Source of the DNA: JAOAGA01 sp964540515
GTDB taxonomy: Bacteria; CALINM01
NCBI GenBank assembly: GCA_964540515.1
Contig: CAZIMS010000022.1
Location: 1 to 6,291, forward strand
Direction of reading: 5' to 3'
DNA: 6,291 nt
Position numbers and translations under genes: made by a program. The notes under the pieces were generated by a model. It saw nothing but the letters and a program-made list of their open reading frames with translations. It was not told where the DNA came from and ran no database searches. Positions 1-5,100 of the stretch are shown piece by piece; the stretch's first letter is position 1, and each line of letters opens with the position of its first letter.

Positions 1-70
1 CGCACGTAATAAATCATCCTCTCTCGGATGGAGAATTAGAATAAAGAATCAACATTATGCATCAGCTTGA
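1..70. other. AT-rich flank, no supported gene
   Basis: No gene can be supported here. One forward frame from position 3 reads 13 codons (HVINHPLSDGELE) to a TAA at 42-44 and could be the tail of an upstream gene. Another frame stays open to the TGA at 69-71. Neither can be chosen without the sequence to the left. Weak similarity to the repeat units further right may already begin near position 46. Confidence 0.3.
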
Positions 71-276
71 TTTAAGTGGTGAATTGTAAGCACTGAATTA
101 TGCACCTGCTAAACATCCAATCATCGGATATAGGCTTAAAATGAAGGATAAAAAATTGGCCGGACTGAAGATATCTTTTAAGTGGTAAAAATGGTAAGCA
201 ATACAATCTGCCTATGGCATTTGGTAATGAAGAAGACAAAACCCCAAAATTTAACATGAGTCAAGAATGAGGCAAG

Positions 277-396
277 ATGGTAAACTCTAAGAGTATTAGG
301 ATAGACTCTAATCAGCAAAGATGGCAAAGCCCAATAATGCACGCATTGACTCTAATCTCAAGAGAGAAGAATTCTTGTAAAAGAAAATATGTTTAG
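277..396 (+). other. Mini-ORF in a repeat unit, 39 codons
   Basis: This frame begins MVNSKSIRIDSN, matching the pattern of the other units, and then runs out of frame through the next unit to a TAG. No good Shine-Dalgarno sequence precedes it (the nearest purine-rich stretch is AATGAGGCAAG). It is probably a relic and not a gene. Confidence 0.15.
321..380 (+). pseudogene. Duplicate of the gene 1 N-terminus, 19 codons
   Basis: The frame reads MAKPNNARIDSNLKREEFL and then stops at TAA. The gene at 553 begins MARPNNAPINSKRLRDKK. Over the first 35 bases the two differ at 6 positions, and two of these are synonymous third-position changes (CCC/CCT, AAT/AAC), while AAG/AGA exchanges Lys for Arg. 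This is the best-preserved copy in the array and shows that the unit includes coding sequence. The 5' side (ATCAGCAAAG) lacks a clear Shine-Dalgarno sequence, so translation is doubtful. It is most simply a truncated duplication of the gene start. Confidence 0.45.
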
Positions 397-409
397 TTGG
401 CATGATACA

Positions 410-481
410 ATGGTAAAATCTAAGAATATCAGCATTGACTCTAATCTGCAGGGAAGAAAAACTTGTAAAAAATATCTTTAA
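410..481 (+). other. Mini-ORF in a repeat unit, 23 codons
   Basis: The frame starts MVKSKNISIDSNLQ, continues GRKTCKKYL and stops at TAA. It shares the IDSNL core with the unit at 321. Its upstream stretch (GTTTAGTTGGCATGATACA) is a degenerate version of the TTTAAGTGGT-type leader. It is probably a decayed copy, though a short upstream leader peptide cannot be excluded. Confidence 0.15.
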
Positions 482-494
482 GTGGTAAAGAAAG

Positions 495-539
495 ATGGCA
501 AAATTTAAGCATATATGGATTAGTCCTAATCTGCAGTAA
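495..539 (+). other. Mini-ORF just upstream of gene 1, 14 codons
   Basis: MAKFKHIWISPNLQ ends at a TAA that overlaps the left edge of the gene 1 Shine-Dalgarno sequence, 13 bases before the gene 1 ATG. The preceding AGTGGTAAAGAAAG is only weakly ribosome-binding-site-like. The geometry would suit a leader peptide coupled to gene 1, but a decayed repeat copy explains it equally well. Confidence 0.2.
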
Positions 540-546
540 GAGGTGA
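538..546 (+). promoter_or_regulatory. Ribosome binding site of gene 1
   Basis: AAGAGGTGA contains GAGGTGA, a 7-base match to the consensus Shine-Dalgarno sequence, ending 6 bases before the ATG at 553. In the other repeat units the same place holds weaker AGTGGTAA-type sequences. This is what marks 553 as the working start of the series. Confidence 0.75.
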
Positions 547-552
547 AAAAAG

Positions 553-1446
553 ATGGCAAGACCTAACAATGCACCCATTAACTCTAAAAGATTGAGAGAC
601 AAGAAACCTTCTAAAAAATCTCGTATTATTGATAAAATTGTTCAGGATTTTGCCGAGCGGTTATTATGTGGTGAACCGATTACGATTCAAGAGGTTTTAC
701 GACAATATCCTCATCTCAAAAATAAACTTAAGCCCGAGTTAGAAGCAGAACAAGCGTTGGTCTTATATTTTAAGACTGAGCATAAAAAGATGCAGGCACA
801 AAAAGCGCTCTTAGCGCAAAAACTGGAAAAGATGATTTTAGCTAAAGCACAAAAAAGACTTCAAGCCCGTTTACGGTTACTCAAGACCAAATCAATCTTA
901 CCGATTAAATTCCGCATGGAGTTTATTCCGATTCTTTTATATCTCAAAGGCAGAACCCATCGTATTGCAGAAGGTATTCGGGGCATTACCCGGTTTATCA
1001 AGTTATTATTTCTGCTTGATAAAGAGACCGATTTAGGTAAATTAGTTAAGCCCTTTTATGAATTTGTGCCGTATAAAATCGGACCTTTTGAACCGGCACT
1101 ATATCAGGACTTAAAAGTCTTAGAAATGGCAGGTGTCATCAAAACTCAGGCATATACTTATAATCGGCTCTCGGGTTTCGAGACCGAGATTGACGAAGGG
1201 TTTAACTGTAATGGTGTTTCTGTCCTCTATACTTTAACCGATACCGGAATGAAATATGCTCAAGCATTGATTAACTGGTTGAATAAAAAAGACCCGGAAA
1301 TCACTTTGACCCTAAGAAAATATAAGACCTATTATGCACAAGCACCGCTAAAAAAACTTTTGGCTTATATCTATGAGAAATATCCAGAATATACCACTGA
1401 ATCTGAGATTATCAAAAAAGTTCTTCCTAAAAATTCCTTGACATGA
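553..1446 (+). CDS. Putative regulator with Panacea/YwgA-like C-terminal region
   Basis: This 297-aa soluble protein has no signal peptide or membrane segment. Residues 1-28 are basic. Residues 32-60 hold a helical motif (RLLCGEPITIQEVLRQYPHL) resembling short modules seen near the N-termini of some bacterial Ser/Thr kinases and regulators. Residues 64-115 are a long charged helix rich in Lys, Gln and Ala, likely a coiled coil. Residues 143-243 look like a winged-helix fold: ITRFIKLLFLL, then FVPYKIGPFEPALYQDL (171-187), VLEMAGVI, and YTLTDTGMKYA (226-236). The FxPYxxGPFxxxLYxDL signature recalls Panacea/DUF4065 (SocA-type antitoxins) and YwgA-like proteins. The tail has KYPEYTTESEI (276-286). 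The start is set by GAGGTGA at 540-546. A DNA-binding regulator or antitoxin role is inferred; no toxin partner is visible here. Family assignment is from memory of motifs and is moderate at best. Confidence 0.85.
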   Translation: MARPNNAPINSKRLRDKKPSKKSRIIDKIVQDFAERLLCGEPITIQEVLRQYPHLKNKLKPELEAEQALVLYFKTEHKKMQAQKALLAQKLEKMILAKAQKRLQARLRLLKTKSILPIKFRMEFIPILLYLKGRTHRIAEGIRGITRFIKLLFLLDKETDLGKLVKPFYEFVPYKIGPFEPALYQDLKVLEMAGVIKTQAYTYNRLSGFETEIDEGFNCNGVSVLYTLTDTGMKYAQALINWLNKKDPEITLTLRKYKTYYAQAPLKKLLAYIYEKYPEYTTESEIIKKVLPKNSLT

Positions 1447-1534
1447 TAATAATTTTAATAATCAGCTGGCCATAGACCGCATCCGCAATAATAAGATATT
1501 TGTCAGTAATATAGTATAATATAATTAACTAACC

Positions 1535-1550
1535 GAATGGGAAAGGCAGA
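1535..1550 (+). repeat. 16-bp direct repeat, copy 1
   Basis: GAATGGGAAAGGCAGA is identical to 1746-1761. It follows a TATAAT (1515-1520) by 14 bases. Read from its ATG (1537) it encodes MGKAEETLP and then TAA at 1564-1566. No Shine-Dalgarno sequence precedes it. Confidence 0.7.
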
Positions 1551-1595
1551 AGAGACATTACCCTAAATAATAAAAATGAAATCTCTGAAAAATGC

Positions 1596-1620
1596 TCATG
1601 AGACACCAAACCCCTCATGA
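1596..1620. repeat. Short inverted repeat
   Basis: TCATGAG (1596-1602) and CTCATGA (1614-1620) form a 7-bp stem with an 11-nt loop. On the + strand it is followed by A residues, not T. On the - strand it is followed by GCATTTTTC, so at best it is a weak terminator for a minus-strand transcript, and no minus-strand gene is seen. Confidence 0.3.
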
Positions 1621-1699
1621 AAAAATCAATAATTATGCTTCTGCATTTCTTACCTTTTGAACCAATATTGACTTTGTCAGAGCTCTTAAAAATTTACTC

Positions 1700-1727
1700 T
1701 TGACAAATCAGAAAAAATTTGTAAAAT
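1700..1727 (+). promoter_or_regulatory. Sigma-70-type promoter for gene 2
   Basis: TTGACA (1700-1705) is a perfect -35 box. TAAAAT (1722-1727) lies 16 bases after it and serves as -10, within an AT-rich run that continues to 1739. Transcription would start near 1734-1737, just before the second 16-bp element. ACAAAT (1703-1708) and ATTTGT (1717-1722) form a 6-bp dyad across the spacer, overlapping both boxes, and could be an operator. Confidence 0.6.
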
Positions 1728-1745
1728 ATTATATATAAAGAAAAA

Positions 1746-1761
1746 GAATGGGAAAGGCAGA
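1746..1761 (+). repeat. 16-bp direct repeat, copy 2
   Basis: This second exact copy of GAATGGGAAAGGCAGA lies at about +10 of the predicted transcript. From its ATG (1748) it reads MGKADDGE and stops at TAA 1772-1774. Both copies therefore encode MGKA plus acidic residues followed by an early stop. The element could be a 5'-UTR protein or RNA binding site, a leader peptide, or a duplicated gene start. Confidence 0.7.
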
Positions 1762-2129
1762 TGATGGTGAATAAAAGCGACCGCGGCAATCGTATTAATA
1801 ATTGGAATAGGAATTTAAGTCCAAGCAAAGATTTTGGTTTTGAACCCACTGAGTTTTTTTGCAACCGAATCGCGTCAAGCGGTGCAGGTTTTGGCATCCG
1901 TTATAATCCGGCTCAGTACTTTCAAAATCCGGCAAGCGTTTTGAAAAAGGCTGAGTGCAGGTTCAAGGCGAGAAGAAGATTAGCGGATTTACCGATTGTT
2001 GAATCTTTAAATCTTGAGGTCTTAAAATCTTCTTTTCGCAATAGGTGCAATTGCACCACAAGTCTTGCCAAAACAAACCGCGAACCGCAAAAAGCGGATT
2101 GCGGAATATTGGAGGTAAAAAATGAGTAG
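1761..2129 (+). CDS. Doubtful 122-codon ORF in the gene 2 leader
   Basis: The frame opens at ATG ATG GTG (1761) and ends at TAG 2127-2129, overlapping the gene 2 start by 8 nt (ATGAGTAG). The purine-rich GGGAAAGGCAG just upstream could act as a weak ribosome binding site. Against it being a gene: I recognise no family. The product is rich in Asn, Arg, Cys and Phe, with no signal peptide, membrane segment or clear hydrophobic core. The same bases hold several palindromes and hairpins, as expected of a leader RNA. In favour: 122 codons without a stop, and an overlap geometry common in translationally coupled genes. I consider it more likely a chance open frame. Confidence 0.25.
   Translation: MMVNKSDRGNRINNWNRNLSPSKDFGFEPTEFFCNRIASSGAGFGIRYNPAQYFQNPASVLKKAECRFKARRRLADLPIVESLNLEVLKSSFRNRCNCTTSLAKTNREPQKADCGILEVKNE
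1912..1955 (+). promoter_or_regulatory. Imperfect long hairpin in the leader
   Basis: CTCAG (1912-1916) pairs with CTGAG (1951-1955), and TTTCAAAA (1920-1927) pairs with TTTTGAAA (1939-1946). The two helices are separated by a 3/4-nt internal loop and closed by an 11-nt loop, TCCGGCAAGCG. No T-run follows, so it is not an intrinsic terminator. Confidence 0.45.
2044..2057. promoter_or_regulatory. 14-bp perfect palindrome
   Basis: GGTGCAATTGCACC reads the same on both strands and has no spacer. Perfect symmetry without a loop suits a dimeric DNA-binding protein better than an RNA hairpin. It lies more than 300 bp downstream of the predicted promoter, so a role as operator would need an unrecognised nearer promoter or roadblock repression. 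Confidence 0.4.
2078..2104 (+). promoter_or_regulatory. Double CCGC/GCGG hairpin beside the ribosome binding site
   Basis: CCGC at 2078-2081 and 2085-2088 pairs with GCGG at 2094-2097 and 2101-2104. This gives two 4-bp GC helices stacked around a symmetric 3x3 internal loop (GAA/ATT) and closed by AAAAA. The structure ends 6 bases before the Shine-Dalgarno GGAGG. It would leave the site exposed when folded, and could bind a regulatory protein or protect the 5' side of the initiation region. Confidence 0.5.
2111..2115 (+). promoter_or_regulatory. Ribosome binding site of gene 2
   Basis: GGAGG lies 6 bases before the ATG at 2122, an ideal spacing. It fixes the start, and the signal peptide that follows directly agrees with that choice. 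Confidence 0.85.
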
Positions 2130-5100
2130 AAATAACCTACTCCTCGTATTAGTCCTTTTAGGACTAATCAGTGTTGCTTTTGCGAAAACCGAAGCCAAGT
2201 CTGAATTTGTGCTCTCAGACCTTCCGATCTTAAAAGCAAACGAAATTGACCCCTATGCCGAAATACCAGCACCGACTTATGATACTAACCGTATTTGGAC
2301 CGGATCAACCGCAAACTTAATTCGTGAAATCAAAGGTGGTAAATATTTCAAAGGTTCTGCTGATGATACCTTCCGGTTAGTCGGAATTCAATCTGGCGGT
2401 ACAAGATTTTTGGTGATTGCCACAGATACGATGACGAATACTTTTGTAAAACATGGTTATCGTATTGAAACACCACTCACCTATGGTTCTGGCTGGACTG
2501 GAGAACCGGTTGCGGTCGGCGATGTTGATGGCGATGAATTTACGGATATTCTTTATGGTACGACCTCATCTACTTTCCGATTATACTGGGTAGAATGGGA
2601 ACCAACATTTTCTGCTTGGCGGTATCGTGATTCCATCACGGTCAATGCCGCAATCAATGATATCACTTTTGGTGATGGCGATAATAATCCATTAACCCGA
2701 GATTTCTATTTCAATATTGCTCAGACTTCACCTGCTGGTGCAATTATGAGAGCCTATTGGACAGGCACTGCTTGGGATACGCTAAGACTTTTAACTCCTG
2801 GATATACCTCAGCAACCCGCGCAGTCGCAATTGGTGATGTTGACCCGACCTTAGCCGGTAATGAAATATATGTTGGTGCAGGAGTGATTATCCATCAGAT
2901 GTATCTCAGTGATATTGGCTGGATTAACACACCGCTTGTCAGTATGGGATATGCAATTTCAGATATGACGATTGGTGGTTCTCATCCAATGCTTATCGGA
3001 CCAGTAATTGCAACTGTGTTCGCTTCAACAGGAGCCCAAATTGGTCTTGTTGGCCATACTGGCACAACCTGGACCGGCTGGATTTGGCTACTAACTACCA
3101 CCTGGGGCACGTCTGTTGGCTTCCATGATATTGCCATTGGAGATATCTATCTATCAAATCCAGGCACAGAAATTGTCTTAACCTCTGGTTCGACTTCGGC
3201 AACAGGTTATTCCCGAATCTTCTGGATTGCGCCTAATGGTACTGCTTGGCAGATACCGCTGGTTAAACCCGTTGGTAGCCAATCAGAAATTGGTGTGTTT
3301 ATCCACCCCGATATTAATCGTTTCAAGCACTATCCTGTTCCTAATGAATTTGTGATTGCTGCTGGTGGTGCAATTACTGAATTTGAAGAGCGAGACTTTG
3401 TTAATGATGTTGGAACTTACTATTTCCAGACCTTTATGCCAACCGCAATTATAAATGCTGAAGACTCTATTTTTGTCACAATCTTTAATGATGGTTCAGC
3501 ACCGCAGAGCGGATTCAGCGTTGGTTATACTTGCCGATTTAACCCATCGGTTACCGGTAGCGTTTTATATACTGGAACACTTGCACCTGGTCAAAACGAT
3601 GTTGTGAGAATGCCAGTTACCTTTGACTTCCTTGGGCTTGATACTTTAATAGTCTATACTTCACTTGAAGGAGATGCTAATAAAGCTAACGATTCGACCA
3701 AAGTCGCATTCAATGTCTATCCAATTGGAACTATGGTTGGTTGCGGATTTAATCAGACATTATTTCCGCCCAGTAGAAACTCTTCATTCTATCCATTAGT
3801 CCCAGGTCCATCTGATTGGGAAAGAACAATTATTTCTGGAACAATCAACTGGGAAGGAACTGCAACTGGTTCAAATCCTACCGCATCACCCCTTGAAGGT
3901 GGTAGATTTGCCCAATATCGTTCATTTAACGCTACTGCAGGTAGTCAAGCAAGACTAAGAACTCATCGGTTTAAACTTGGTCCTGAACCAAGAAAAGTCA
4001 TAACCACTTTCTATATGTACGGCGACCCAGGGTATTCGACTAACCCGGATTCAATTATTGTTGAAATTTCAACTGACGGTATAAATTACGAGCGCAAAGC
4101 AGCATTCTGGCGCTATAATACGACTGCAGGTTGGTATCGTCAAAGCGTTGATATGGGCGATTATCTTGCTAATAGCAACCTGTATGTGGCATTCCGAGCA
4201 TATTCCGGATTTGGCAATAATATGTTCATTGATTCGGTAATGGTTACTACTGATGTGCCGACTGCAGCAGTTAATGATGTTGGTATTGATAGAATTTATG
4301 GACTTCCAACTCCAACATTTGTTGGCACAAACTATCCAATTACAGTCAGAATTAGAAACTATGGTTTAGGTGATCAATCTGGCCCATTCCCAATCTCTTA
4401 TGACCCAGGCGATGGTTCAAGTCCAATTACAGAAGTTTGGTCAGGATCACTTCCTGCCCTGGATACCGTGCTTTACACCTTCTCTACTCCATATAATCCC
4501 AGCACACCTGGCGGTCCTTTCACATTCAAAGCCTGGACCGACATGACAACACCTCCGGATGCAAACAATGCTAATGATACCGCATTTAAAACTTTCCGAG
4601 TTTGTCCACAATATCACACGCCTCCATTTTACAAAGACTTTAATGAAGCCTGGACTAATTCCACTAATCCACCATTCTGCGGATGGACAATCATTGATGG
4701 CGGTTCTGAACCTACACCTACTGTAAATAATAACGACTGGCACAAGTATAATACTGGCACAAGAGAAGTTGCCCGCGTCTATTGGTCCCCAGTAGAAAAT
4801 CATGACGATTGGTTAATCTCACCAAGATTTGACTGCTCAGCACCTGGTAGTTATGTGCTCAGTTTCTGGCATTATTATAACGACTATACAACTACTCGTC
4901 TTGATACTGGTAAAGTATTAATTTCGCTTGATGGCGGTGCAACCTGGCCAATTGAAGTTGCCCGATTCTCCAACGCAGATGACTCCGGCACGGTGTCATA
5001 TGATATCACCAGTTATGTTGCAGGCCAGAATAATGTTAAAGTCGCATTCCAGTATTGTGCCTATGATGAAATGTGGTGGTACATTGATGACTTCAAACTT

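Larger units (their letters stand above)
71..590 (+). repeat. Decayed tandem array of gene-start-like units
   Basis: At least six degenerate units share the pattern: TTTAAGTGGT-like purine-rich stretch, then ATGG(C/T)AA, then a CTAA/CCAA-rich stretch, then (A/T)TGACTCTAATCTGCAG. The ATGs lie at 191, 277, 321, 410, 495 and 553, so spacings are 86, 44, 89, 85 and 58. An older copy near 71-110 has TTG at 84 instead of ATG. The decamer TTTAAGTGGT is exact at 71-80, 177-186 and 477-486. GCATTGACTCTAATCT is identical at 343-358 and 432-447, and CTAATCTGCAG at 441-451 and 526-536. The short units appear to have lost an internal piece of about 26-44 bp. The last unit supplies the true ribosome binding site and start of the gene at 553. 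The units are not in frame with one another. Duplication of a gene-start region followed by decay explains the pattern; a regulatory array is an alternative. Confidence 0.7.
1447..1699. other. Intergenic region, no supported gene
   Basis: This AT-rich stretch has no gene with a convincing ribosome binding site. It contains the first copy of a 16-bp element (1535-1550), a TATAAT at 1515-1520 without a well-placed -35 box, a small inverted repeat (1596-1620), and tiny frames such as MKSLKNAHETPNPS (1576-1620) that lack a Shine-Dalgarno sequence. TTTGTCAG occurs at 1499-1506 and again at 1673-1680, ahead of the two 16-bp elements, suggesting a partial duplication. No intrinsic terminator with a T-run was found after gene 1. 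Confidence 0.5.
1735..2121 (+). promoter_or_regulatory. Long structured leader of gene 2
   Basis: The distance from the predicted transcription start to the gene 2 ATG is nearly 390 nt. It contains the 16-bp element, an imperfect long hairpin (1912-1955), a 14-bp perfect palindrome (2044-2057) and a double-stem hairpin beside the Shine-Dalgarno sequence (2078-2104). GTGCAGGTT is repeated at 1882-1890 and 1955-1963. I do not recognise a known riboswitch class. A long 5' UTR with cis-acting structure is inferred; an open 122-codon frame crosses the same bases. Confidence 0.45.

Noticed and set aside
3..44. Tail of an upstream gene
   Set aside because: Thirteen codons at a window edge are too few to identify or support a coding call.
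403..411. Extended -10 promoter TGATACAAT for gene 1
   Set aside because: The hexamer is fair and has TG before it, but no -35 box sits at proper distance, and in an AT-rich repeat array such matches arise by chance. No confident promoter for gene 1 was found.
435..471. Promoter from TTGACT (435-440) and TAAAAA (466-471) in the repeat
   Set aside because: The spacer is 25 bases, far too long for sigma-70. The likeness to the 1700-1727 promoter is noted, but homology is unproven.
71..552. CRISPR array
   Set aside because: The repeats are degenerate, spacing is irregular (44-89 bp), no constant repeat/spacer pattern exists, and the units match the start of the next gene.
72..559. Reverse-strand ORFs at 72-257 and 308-559
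   Set aside because: They lie opposite the repeat array, have no ribosome binding site or recognisable product, and arise from low-stop AT-rich sequence.
1596..1620. Rho-independent terminator after gene 1
   Set aside because: The stem is only 7 bp and AT-rich, and on the + strand it is followed by A residues instead of T.
1694..1897. Reverse-strand ORF of 67 codons
   Set aside because: It runs across the gene 2 promoter and leader, shows no recognisable family, and its hydrophobic tail is the translation of the AT-rich promoter region.
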